From: Ectocarpus siliculosus
Taxonomy: Eukaryota; Sar; Phaeophyceae; Ectocarpales; Ectocarpaceae
Reading direction: 5' to 3'
Assembly: GCA_000310025.1 (NCBI GenBank)
Contig: FN647968.1
Coordinates: 378,801 to 442,800 of the forward strand
DNA: 64,000 bases
Every line of letters starts with the position of its first letter. The stretch's first letter is position 1. The position numbers and the translations under genes were made by a program. Positions 37,147 through 48,180 of this stretch are shown here, one piece after another. Under the pieces are notes generated by a model. That model had not been told where the DNA came from and did no database searches. It saw only the letters and a list, made by a program, of their open reading frames with translations.

Positions 37147-38340
37147 TCACAGCAGTCTACCCACAGCCGTTCGAGACACGAGCATGCCCAAGACTGGGAG
37201 TGACACAAGGGAGTAAGCCGTCGCCCAGCCGGAAGCCGAAGGATGGGCGCTAGCTCGCCGGCCGGAGGAGGATGGCGCCAGCTTCGACCGTTTTCGGGTC
37301 CCCAGGTTAAATCCCGCCGCCTCCCTCCTGGATGGCAGGCTCGGCGGGGGCTGAGGTGCGCCCAGCACACTCAGGAGCTCGGCCACCTGAGGCACCGGGT
37401 TAGTTGTTGTTGGCGGCGGTGGTAGGTGGTCTTCGTGATTCGCTTGGAAAAGTGAATAGAGAAAACGATCGCTGGCCTCGAGAGTCCATACACCGGACAC
37501 ATCAGACCCCTCCGCAGCTCGAGCTATGCTTGATTGTTTTTTCGAATATTTGTGTCCGTTGTGCCCGGTAGGACAGCCACACACGCAGGTGATCTGTGCG
37601 TGGTTTCCCCATGGTGAGCGTCACATCTACCAGAGCTGTGCTCTTCGACGTGGAACAGCTCTCTAAACCCTGAAAAATACAATCTTGCCACACTCACTAT
37701 CCGTGACCTGCAACCGCGGCGCCTCTTGTACCTAGGCGAGGCTATTGGCAATAATTTCCCCACACAAGAAGCGGTGCCGGAAAGGAAACGGGCATGGAAC
37801 GGGGCTGCAGCGGTGGTAGACGGAATCTTGTAACTTTTAATAGTTGGCGCAACTCTTCGGAGCACACAAACGCACGGAGCGCACCACGCCCGTGCGCATA
37901 CCTCTCTCGGCACGATCTGATGGAAGAGCCTGCTGTCGATCAGGAAGGACACCCCCTTCCCACAAAGCAAAACCAATCAATATTTGTGGAGCAACACAGT
38001 CGGGGTGAGGGTTGAATCAATCTCATCCTCGAAGGGGTTGACATGAACGAAATCTGAGTGTGCACACACCTCTATCGGTACAATCTTGTGGAAATGTCTC
38101 CCGTCGCCCGGGATCGACGCCCACCCCTGCCCCTCCACTATCCTAGCCGCGTCCACGAGGGGCACCCCCAGACGGGACATCACCGCCCGGGCTCTCCTGA
38201 ATTTCCGGCGCAAAAGATGGAGTATGTGGTGAGGGGTTTGGTGCAATGCCAAGCGGTTAGGTGGGTGGAGATCCTGAAGGGGGATCCGCTCTGCACATCT
38301 GCGTACGTTCCATACCCTATTTGCACCCGTACGTCTAGGG

Positions 38341-38435
<95 letters not shown>

Positions 38436-41400
38436 CTCAAGGCGAGATAGCAAGATGTTGTTAGCTGTGGTGGTGTGGCGGTTTTTCGTGCATTGATGAC
38501 ATCGGATATGACATTTGGTAACAATGAAGGCTGACAGAGCAACTATAACCTCTAGCGTTTTCTCCGTAGCAAACAACTGCAAATACCACCAATCCATTCT
38601 CTCGTCTAACCAACGCTTAGCCACTACTTTCAAACTCTTTTCTCCCCCCTCAGCGAACCTGCTCAGCTGCAGGGAGCCCCGTCGATCCAAGACGGCCTCC
38701 TCGCAGTAGGTGTCCACGGTAAACATCCCATGTCCCTCCGGGTGGATCATGTACTCGGCAAGATCGGGGGTTCCGTGCCAATCGGAATAACTATAATTGC
38801 CGTGGGTGTTGTTGACTGAGGCAGCCAGCTTCACCTGGGTGTTGTTCTGCGCACAAGACAGCACGAGGGGGGTAGCGGGGGGTGAGACGAAGAAAGAGGA
38901 ATTTACTGGTTTAGTTTATCGTGTTGCGCTAACCCGTCATGCTCCTGGTGCTGTTCAGACTGTAGAAAAAAAATGTCTCCTTGCAGCATGCATGCACTGC
39001 AGACATCGCTTTACACGGAAATTGTTACCCGAAGAAATGAGGCCGGGGGTGTCCCCCGATGTTAAGGAGAGCCCTTTGTTGAGAGGGTGAGGCTGAAAAT
39101 TTTCACTATCGGACAAAGAATTCGTGTCGTGAGATACCGCTCGGTGTTGTTGGCCGAGTAGAACCGAGAAGAGAAGGCCTCGACGGAACCTAATTGATGA
39201 AACAGTTGGACGAACTTCAGCATTTCACGCGAGAGCAACCACATACCCGGGCGGACAACAATATTGAGCATGAATCTCTTCACCAAGTGTGTGCCGTACC
39301 GCGGCCCGGCCCTATCTGGCAGTGCCTTGCTTTCAAGTCCGCACCTAGCTGTGATCTCCCACCGCACACGTCAGTTTCAAGCCACTGTACTTTCATCATG
39401 GCGGAGAGAATCGGGGCGTGAAAACCCCGCGCATGCGTGTCTGAGGCAAGAGGACGAATAACCCCTGAGGTGCCTTGCTTCGGCGGATGATTTGCATACG
39501 CGGACCGCAATCATGCGCACACGCACTGGCGCACGCATGCGTACCTGGTGTTGGCATTCCGCCCGGATGGTGGCGTTTCCCTCTCCTTCTCTGTAGGCTG
39601 CGCGGATAAGTTTGTACACCCCTTCAAAGAGCTGGTCGGCGATGGCGTGATTCGTCATGAAAATCAACCTACGAACGTACAGAGGAGAGAGACAAGAGCA
39701 AAACGGCCAAGTTGTTGTCATAGGCAAAGGCGAAGCGGCTGTCCTTACGAAGAAATAACAGCCGCTATACGTTGTTCAAGTCCGACGCAGAAACAAAAAA
39801 GACCAACAGCCGCCGTAAAAAGTTGAACAGGAGGCGCGGTTTCGCGCCCTACTATTCCGACGATTTTCTGGTTTCGAAGGCGTGTCAACGAAGCGTCCGT
39901 TTCAATCAACAACCGCGGCACATCTAAAGGAGGCTGACATCGACAACGACGTTGATTGCAACAGCAGTCTCCCTGGCGGCAGCATTGTAGCTCGTGGTGC
40001 GTTGTCAACGTGGCAGAATCGTAAACCGGGCGGGTCCGACTCAACCATTGCGCGTCCGACTCAAGCAGTGCGGGTCCGACTCAAGCAGTGAGAGAAAAAG
40101 AGGAAGAACACATGGATAGAAAAATCTGCTGCCAGGAAAAACGCGAAATAAACCGCAGACCACGATGAACCGCATTCCTCTCGCTCGTGTTGGAGACAGA
40201 AACTTTCGCTCAAAACTCCCGTGTATCTATAGCCGTGCTCCCCTGCTACAACCCCGGCTTGTGCATCTACCAAAAGATGCAACAATGAAAGTCGGGCTGG
40301 CCACAGAAACACTATCAAGACCCGACAGAAGCGCGTGCAAGGAAAGTTCTGTTGTAGAGCAAACGAGCCTGAAGCATCGACTACACACCTGCGCATTCGC
40401 CCGCACTCTTATCACGGTACGCTGTACGTCCTATGCAAATGAAAACGAGACTAGGCTATGTTCTCAGGGATTTCGTCCACTCACTTCACATTCTGTCCGC
40501 TTTTCTTCCGAACAGCCTGGACTACTCCCTCGAGGAGACTCTCGTAGTTCAACCACCTGATGCGGGGAAACAGAAACACGTAGCATGAAATATAAGGTCA
40601 TGGAGGGCCGAGGTGCGGGGTACAACGTAGTGTTCAACCTTTTCGTTCACCACGCATTCCGTAAGAGCGATATCGCACCGTGACCCCCCTCTTTCAAGTA
40701 GACTGACCGCCACGGATAGCGAGTGTTCTTTATCCTGCTGCCGAACGGAGCTATTAAGCGCGTGTGTGGTTGGCGCCAAAACCTCTAGCGACAGAGCCAG
40801 CCAACCCAAACAGGCTCCCGTTCGATATCTCCATACGGTACTGGGAATACGACACGGGATGATGCCCCCCCCCCGCACAAACCACCCCCGTTGGAAACAT
40901 GTTGCGGGTTAACAAGAGCCCAAAACACAAAATCTACGCCCAGATCAACCAAGCAAATACGGCCACATAAGATGCCATTCCCCCCAAACACATACTCAGT
41001 GTCATTTTGTAGAAGCAAGCTACGATGCCATACTTGTATGTCTCTCGGGGTTTGTGGGGAATTAGGCAATCATACCCATCCTTGCCGTCGATCGCCGCAT
41101 CTTCCTCCCGACACGGCCCTTCCTTCTCTTCAACATCACGGGACTATACCCTGAAAAGCTACCCTGATGTGCACATGCCTCCAGTGTGAACATTTCTCCA
41201 TAAAAGTCTCTCTCAGAATCAATATTCAAGGGGCTTCGCAAACCAACATAGCAAGGGGAGGCGGGGGGTCTCGCGGCGCGGCGGCGCCAATCCGGCACCC
41301 AGCAATACGTACCGACCGGTCGAAACAAGGGGTCGCATCTGTTGTTGTTGAGAAGCACGATGACGACTAGTTGCTGTTGCCTCCACGATAAACTGCCCAT

Positions 41401-43600
41401 GAATCGATGTGTAATTTCCATCATATTCCTTGTGGCAGCACACTCATCGCAACATACTACACGAGCTTGGTTCAGAAACAAAACGGTCTGTCCCTAGCCC
41501 TAACAACCCCAGCCCTAACCCTAACAACCCCAGCCCTAACCCTAACAACCCCAGTCCTAACCCTAACAACCCCAGCCCTAGCCCTAACAACCCTAACCGT
41601 ATAATCCGAATGTCTCACGATTGCACTCGTAGCGGTTCCATGGGGTTCATCTCCGGCCAGTGGGGCAACATGTGCAGCAGGTGGAGACCGCTGCCGAAGT
41701 AGTAGGCGTCCACGGACGTCTCCCCCGCCCGCTTCGGGTCAAGGAAGCGCAACTGGTCAAGCTCGAAGCAGAGCCCACGCCCTCCTCCTTCCTCCTTTCG
41801 CAAGGTATCCATGCAGCAGCCGGGATGGCCGTATTGCGCTCTCTACCTCGGGTGAAGTAAAACATGTGCAGCGAGGAGAACCAACACCGGGCCTTTGAGA
41901 ACAATCTTGCAGAGTTCGGAAACAAGCGCGACGCCAAGAAGGTGATGCCCTGGCTGTGAAAAATATATCAAAACACCGTACGAACGGCCAAATCTCTGTG
42001 TAACAGGTGCACATTAAACACAGCACGGCCGCTTGTACTCCAAAACCGTGATTTGTTTTGCTGACACACTGCACTGTCTGTCTTGTTGATCGAATCCAAG
42101 AAATGTCTCAACGGACACCTCTAATGCGTTGCATACATTTTTCTCACACGGTAATGTGTGAAACAACCGTAGCACAGGAGGCTTGACAGAGGGATAGACA
42201 TAAGCACGCGCCCGTGTCCCACAACGATCATTCAGAGTAGATACAAGACGAGAGAGAGAGGGAGAGAGAGAGAAAAGCGTTCGCAAAATAACCACGATCC
42301 TGGCAACAATCGTTGTGTGCGTGTGTGCGTACAGAAGCACAACAGACCCCGCAGGAATAGCGAGCTGCGGAGAGAGTCGTGAACGCAAGGATGATTGATG
42401 ATGAAAGAAGCAACAACAAAAACTGCGAAGGGGCTCGAACGAACACGAGTAGTGCAAAGTAGCAGCTTTGGTAGGCACATGCAGATACCTCTTGTTGCTA
42501 CCGTTTCTGTCTTTCATCCGGAGAGGACATTAGCCTCCCCCATGGCGCGCCTCAAGGGGTCGCAGACCATGGCCTTTCGAACCATTTTCTGCTTTCGCGG
42601 CACTGAAACGAACGTCTTTTCATTGGTCAACCGGTTAGCGCGGTCGGTGTAAATATTTGAAGGCACACATGCTCACCCTGGGGTTATATCGTCGCCCCCC
42701 TCTCTCGCCCATGAAGCCGCAGAGGGCGCCGTACTGGTGCCTCATTGTGCTATCCCCGACCATCAGGACGCGGAAGGGTTGCTCCCTACGCCCTCCCTGT
42801 TGGTTCTCCACGAGGGCGGCGAGCACGTCAAGCTTGGCCTGCATGACGTGGTTCCTGGACATGTATTGTGTTTTCGGTGAGCACACTGAGAATGTTTCGC
42901 CTGTGCTACTGATTTCTGCAACGTTCGGGAAAAACACAATAACCAGTTTTAATTTGGCGATGGCAAGCATGGCATACCCTCCTTTGCGAGAGACACGTAC
43001 TGTACGTGGATGTTCCTGCGGTTGGTTGTGGCACTGGAAACGACCTTTTTTATTTCACGTCCTTCTTTCGTCTTTGCGATCATCTCCGACAACACCACCA
43101 CCGACATCGCTACTGATGTTACCTCAGCAGCAACGTCACGATCGATGTCCCTTCCAACAACGGGAGTAGTGGCACTATGACCGGCACGAGCTTCAACAAC
43201 GACAAACACGACATCGACAATACCGTCATAGGTATCCCCTCCCCCTCCTCCTCTTCTTCTTCCTCCTCCTCCTCCTCCTACCAAAATCATTGTCGTCGTT
43301 ATCATCACCATCGGGGTGAACTCGGTAAAGTCAACCGCAACAACAACCACAACAACAACAACAACAGCCTACTACTGTAGCTGGCGGTACTGTAGCTGGC
43401 AGTTTACCCACCAAGGTTCGAACCAGGCATTGCCGTCCTCGCTTGTAAGATACTTCTTCCAGTGCGCTCCCTCCATCATCGCTTCGTCTCGAAACACCTG
43501 CCACGACCGCAGATGGTGTGCAAAGGTGAACGCAGCCCGAGCGTATTCATGTATGTAGCGCCCACCGTGTCTCCCGATGAGCAGACGTACGTGTGTGTGG
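37147..43600 (-). CDS. SGNH/GDSL (PC-esterase-like) acyl-esterase-like protein, intact minus-strand copy
   Basis: Exons read right to left: N-terminal block about 43600-43408 (HLRSWQVFRDEAMM, GNAWFEPWW), 42854-42677 (VLMVGDSTMRHQYGALCGF, Ser block), 41842-41619 (YYFGSGLHLLH), 40556-40485 (WLNYESLLEGVVQAV), 39668-39545 (LIFMTNHAIAD, Asn block), 38846-38659, 38298-38070 (IPGDGRHFHKIVPIE, catalytic DxxH), possibly 37955-37902, and 37386-37147. From the GDS exon on, phases agree; the 72-, 124- and 188-base exons have exactly the same lengths in the plus-strand copy. The last exon encodes a basic stretch and a hydrophobic tail (TAYSLVSLPVLGMLVS), perhaps a membrane anchor. The Ser, Gly, Asn and Asp-His blocks match SGNH-fold esterases such as the plant TBL/Cas1p group, which handle O-acetyl groups on polysaccharides; the substrate is inferred only. 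Upstream exons and the start codon are unresolved: the joint between 43408 and 42854 needs another exon. Confidence 0.78.
37902..37955 (-). other. Duplicated mini-exon (DxxH-end copy) after the DxxH exon
   Basis: With an AG before and GTATGC after, 54 bases in phase 0 encode GVSFLIDSRLFHQIVPRE. This mirrors the end of the preceding exon (IPGDGRHFHKIVPIE) in spacing and in the donor context. Inserted in frame it would lengthen the protein by 18 residues. The second DxxH is imperfect (Asp-Ser-Arg-Leu). It could be a cassette, an alternative end or a relic; the plus-strand copy lacks it. Confidence 0.5.
38345..38430. repeat. GA microsatellite in SGNH-gene intron
   Basis: An almost pure (GA)n run of about 85 bases lies in the intron between the 38846-38659 and 38298-38070 exons. 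It produces false Ser-Leu and Arg-Glu frames. Confidence 0.95.
41497..41600. repeat. Telomere-like CCCTAACAACCCCAGCC minisatellite in an intron
   Basis: About five to six units of CCCTAACCCTAACAACCCCAG just downstream (minus strand) of the donor at 41618. It is the counterpart of 8927-8990 in the other copy, with more units here. Confidence 0.9.
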
Positions 43601-43679
43601 TTGTTTCGTCCCATCCGGGCACCAGTACTGCGCAGCAAACCAAGATTCCAACAGTCCTGAAGTGCAGCGCAAAACTATA

Positions 43680-44060
43680 CGTGGCTCAAAAATATTTTGC
43701 CCTCGCCAATCTATCCTATCGATATCACTTCCCGCCTGTTCCACCCATTTCCTATGCCCCGGTACAGCTACCGTCAACTCCTGGCTATTCGATGCGTCCA
43801 ACATCTCTCTGTATCTTTTCCTTCTAACTTTCCCAGCTCAGGCATGTGTATTTTCCCTCTCCTTCTTGTACAACGGACATTCCGCAAGTACATGAACACG
43901 GTCTCCGCACTCGGAGCCGCATTCCCATCTGGATTTGTCCCTTCATCGTCTACATTTCTTACTCTTCGTCTACGTTCTCAGCACCAGTCCATTTGCTACA
44001 CGTTTCGGAATCAAAGCAGTTCGACCAGCCGGGGTCACACTTACGTTTCTCTTGTCCCAC
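43680..44060 (-). mobile_element. 5'-truncated non-LTR retrotransposon 3' end (copy B)
   Basis: Nearly identical to copy A over 23660-24010, with small deletions (for example around CACGGTCTCCGCACTCGG). On the minus strand it carries the same RT-tail segment with [20 protein letters not shown]. It lies just upstream of the minus-strand SGNH gene. The AGAAC-rich 3' part of copy A is missing here. Confidence 0.7.
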
Positions 44061-44514
44061 CTCCGCCCCCTGCGGTGCTTGCCAATGATACTTCGATACG
44101 GACATCACCCAAAAATGAAACTGGACCACATAGGTTCGCACGAACAACCAGTGCCGAACTACTCAAGGCAGAACGTCGAGCGACGCTAGCGAAAGAGTGA
44201 CACCGAATAAGATTGAAGCCCGACTCCCTGCCCTGAAAACGTTCATTGACCACGAAAACACAGTGCAACTGCCACCCCATAGAATGCCAATTTAGACCCC
44301 AGGATGCGATAGAATGTGAAAGGTGTGCATCGATTGTGATGGTACAAGTCAAAATAACCGTACCTTGGAAATCGGATTCTGAGTAGAAAGTGGGGTTATT
44401 GGCAGCGAACAGCACGTACTGTACGTGCCTTGTGCGCGAAGGTTGTTTCGATGACGTGAACATTCAGAGTGCATTAAAAACGTGTACCTACCACGTAGCG
44501 AAACAGGCGATCGT

Positions 44515-44862
44515 GTTAAGGAGGACCCGATTCGCAGGGTACCCGTCGATTGACTTTTACCAGAATCGGTACACCTTCCTTCACATAATGCGTCAGCAGG
44601 ATGATACTGGTTCGAATCTCCTTGGATGTCCATTTTTCTCCTTACTTGGACATTTTCCCATGGACACATCCGTGTGTCAGTCCCGAGAGCACCTCTTGGA
44701 GTCGATCCTACAAAGAACCTTGTGACCCTTTCATCGAACTACCCGTCCTGGCCCCACTTGGTTCCCATTTGATTAAGGGTAAATTCTGTGGGTGGAGAGT
44801 GTTAAGGAGGACCCGATTCGCAGGGTATCCGTCTATTGACCTTTACTAGAATCTGTACACCT
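44515..44862. repeat. 64-bp direct repeats flanking 219 bp
   Basis: A block beginning GTTAAGGAGGACCCGATTCG and ending in TGTACACCTTC or GGTACACCTTC occurs at 44516-44579 and 44799-44862 with four or five mismatches. The 219 bp between have no ORF. A small segmental duplication or the ends of a short LTR-like element could give this; I see no TG...CA ends or target duplication. Confidence 0.6.
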
Positions 44863-45394
44863 TCGCAGTCGGGCCTCAAAATCCCAGCAGAGCTTCGAAA
44901 AGGTACACGGTTGCATGTAGATGGGGTCGGGTGCACGCAACGATCGTCATTGAATACACAACGAGAGCACAAAAAAAATACATCACGAGGTTGTTCGCGT
45001 TAGCCGGTCATCGTTCACATACGGCTTCCCGCATTATGGATCCCATTGGCCGCGCTCGAACTTACCCATTTCAGCAGGTCCAGAAGCAACATCAGGCCCA
45101 GAAGCAACAACAGGCCCAGAACGAACCGCAACGGCTGCATGCCTCCTTCACCCCTCACCCCCCCCCGCTCCTTCGACCCCCGGTACTTTAGGTGAATGAT
45201 GTTGTCGCGATCTCTCAGCCCTCGGTCCGCACCTGGTTGCAGTTTGGGTGATGCATTCGTCGTCAAGAATGACAGCGGAGTCCCAAAAAAAACATACACA
45301 TAAGATAGACCATGCGCAGGCTTGCTATCGAGAGAGAGAAGGTTAAGTCTTGACCCGAGGTCATTTCTACATATGGCGCTTGCACTTAAGGCAG

Positions 45395-46060
45395 TTAAGA
45401 AATGCAGCCTCGAAAATTTCAGAATGTGAAGAACTTACCGTAAGAACACGTCCTCAGTTCCGACTTGGGGTTTAAGAACAAGAATCCGCATTTGTGGTGT
45501 AACAACGCACATGGCAGATAAGAACAGACCCCCAAAATGCGGCAGCTGCAAGATAAGAACTCATGAAGGTGGTGAGGGGTAACTCACGGGGTGTCCGGTG
45601 CCCCACCCACCAATAGTTTGAGATCAGCGGCGAGGAGGGGAACTCCGTTTCAAATAATACTGATGCGGAGGGGGGGGGAGGGGGCGTACTCTTATATTTT
45701 ACATATCTTAGCGGTTAGATCATTGACCACGCGTCCTCGAGAGGACGAAACATTGTTCCCGCAGGACCTAAGACCGATGGCCAATCGCTCCTCCCTACTT
45801 TGCCAAAGGTGTCTCAACAAAGTTGTCCCTAGCCTATCTATATATCCTATCGATATCACTTCCCGCCTCTTCAACCCACGTTCTATGCCCCAGTACAGCT
45901 ACCGTTTTCTCCTGGCTATTCCATGCGTCAAACATCTCCCTGTATCTTTCTTCTACTTTTCCCAACTCAGTCATGTACAATTTCCTCTCCTACAACAGAC
46001 ATTCCGCAACTGGATGAACCCGGTCTTCGTACTCGGATCCGCGGCCACATTTGAACGTGG
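45395..46060 (-). mobile_element. 5'-truncated non-LTR retrotransposon 3' end (copy C)
   Basis: It has the AAGAAC-rich 3' region (45395-45600), the GCGGTTAGATCATTGACCACG stretch and the diverged RT tail (45840-46060) in the same order as copies A, D and E, read on the minus strand. Frames are broken. Confidence 0.65.
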
Positions 46061-46944
46061 TCGGTGTGGGGGGTAGTAGGTGCTTAGTTTTTTTTTTACA
46101 AGGAGTGACGTTGGGGTGCCTACCACGCTGCGCGCCACGCACGAGAGCCATGTACTTACCCCTTGAAACATTGAAGGAGCTCGGTCAACTGTCAAAGTTG
46201 AAAGGAAGCGGTGTCATTCTTGATCGACGGTTACTTCGACCACCGAAGAACATGCCATTGCTGGCAACTGCCCACGAGGTCAGATTGGGAGACCATCGAG
46301 TCGACGCAGGGGCGACGAATGCTTGCCGACACCTCTTCCTTGGTCGCACCCACAGGCTTTTCGAATTCAAGCGTCTAAACTCGCTGCTCTTGACAGTTCG
46401 TTGCTGCAGTGTGGAGTACTCGTTAAACCGAGCATGGGCTGGTTCGGCGAGCTGATCACTTGGCAGTCTCAGGAGCCTACGCGCCACCTTTAAGCCAGAC
46501 TACCGTATGCATTTATTTCGAGCTAGACCAAAGTACGCGCTGCATGAAATTGCTGTTGGACAAGTAGTACGGTGGAGATGCGGGTGCGGTGGTAAGGTCG
46601 TGGACTCTGCTTGAGGGGGGCGCTGTAGAGCAGGGAGGAGGGCCGGCCATCGGAGACCGGGTGAACTCGCAGTGTAGCTACGTCGGGCGTTAGTCGAGCG
46701 GGAGGACACTCACGCCGAACGTGGCCCTTGTGGGCCTCTAAATGGTTCAATGTGTACTGTAGCTCAGATGCGTCAATATTTCAGGCGATGCCGCATTTGC
46801 ATTTCTACCCTACTATATGGTGATCGCGCAAGCTGCGGTACGTCGGGTCCAGAGGTGTCGTAGCGACGTTCTAGACTACTTGTAGTATACTCTGTTTCAC
46901 GAACGAAGTCGCTGCTCTCAAGTGTCAGGTTGAATCCACCCAGA

Positions 46945-47125
46945 AAAAACACCCGGTGTCCTCTGAATGGGGCCCTCGGCGTAGAGATAAGAACAAACCC
47001 CGTTTTATATAGAATACGGATATGCCTGCCCGAAATAAGAACTTTGAAAATAAGAACAGGTGCTTTGAGGCAGCTAATAATACGCATGGAGCCTCGGGTC
47101 AACATAAATATAAGCGGTTCTTTAA
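46945..47125. repeat. AAGAAC-rich dispersed repeat (pair with 60260-60470)
   Basis: GTGTCCTCTG, several spaced AATAAGAAC words and a closing TAAGCGGTTCTT are shared in order with 60260-60470. It resembles the 3' region of the non-LTR copies, so it may be a terminal fragment of a related element. Confidence 0.6.
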
Positions 47126-47999
47126 GTGTGGGCGCCATCTGTTGGGCTGCATCTGTTGTAGTCTTGTCATCGCAGAGAGGATGAGTTCATGAATATTTTG
47201 TACGGCGCGTGAGATGTTCTCAAATAATTTTCTTCCTGCTCTCCTGCTCTCGCGTATTTTGGTTTTGGGGAGAGAGAAAAGGTGCTGAAAGGGTACTTGA
47301 GTATTTGATAACTATTTTCTGTAAATAGAGATGGATTCGTTGTGTCATACCACCATATATATAGAAAAATAAAAAAAATCATCCGCTTTTGATTTACGCA
47401 CCAAGATTTACCTTGTCCGCCGGAACAGAGCAGCAGCAGTGACAGCAGCAGCCGCGCCTGTACTTTGTATCGAAGTGCAAAGCAGTATAGCTGCAAGATG
47501 GACGACCTGCTGACACTGCTGCAGTGGTGTTCCCCGTGTACGGTTGCAGCATACATACCACTGCCGCACGGACTTTTGGTCGGCCTTGCACGGGCACCCA
47601 CCGGAGGCTGACTGGCGTGATGGGAACCAGAACGACTTTGAAACGTTCAGGGGCTTCCGTCTCACGCAGCCAACCAACCGTGCACAATAGAACATTTATT
47701 TCGTGCTCCACCGACTGCCCCGGAGAGTGGAGGACCCGAGTCGCAGGAGACGTCTACTCTGTAGAAGCAGATACATGCATGGTGACGTTGCGACCACGAA
47801 GTTTCTCCCCTGAAGGAGGCAAGAGTACCCCATATGGTTGAAAAAAAGACCATTTTTTTTTTTTTTGTCTTTACTTCAAATCAGCGCTCACAGCACTAGT
47901 GCCGTTTACTCCAACCCGTGGTCACACAGAAGAGCCCCTCTCTCTCTACCCTCCCCTCCTGCGGTAGTACTTTGCCTTTGATTTTTAATGCGAGAAGAG

Positions 48000-48180
48000 T
48001 TCAGCACTCTCTTCCCTCTGTGTACACACGAACTAGCGCTATCCACTGGGCCTGGAGCGGAGGCGAGAGAAAAACTCACTTTGCAAGAAAAGCTCGCTTA
48101 CGCCGGTATTATTCGAACCCCTGACCTGACCTCTAGAAGGTTCCGAGGCTACCAACTAGACCACCGGGGCGACCATGCTG
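48000..48180 (-). mobile_element. tRNA-derived SINE-like sequence
   Basis: On the minus strand an A-box-like TGGTCTAGTTGG (48163-48152) and a B-box-like GGTTCGAATAA (48119-48109) are spaced as in a tRNA, but the T-stem and acceptor stem do not pair, so this is not a working tRNA gene. The 18-base head GACCACCGGGGCGACC with neighbours recurs at 49084-49102. A SINE head is the simplest reading; a decayed tRNA gene is the alternative. Confidence 0.5.

Noticed and set aside
48105-48177. tRNA gene on the minus strand
   Set aside because: A-box-like and B-box-like motifs are present, but the T-stem and acceptor stem do not pair, and the head recurs at 49084; treated as SINE-like.
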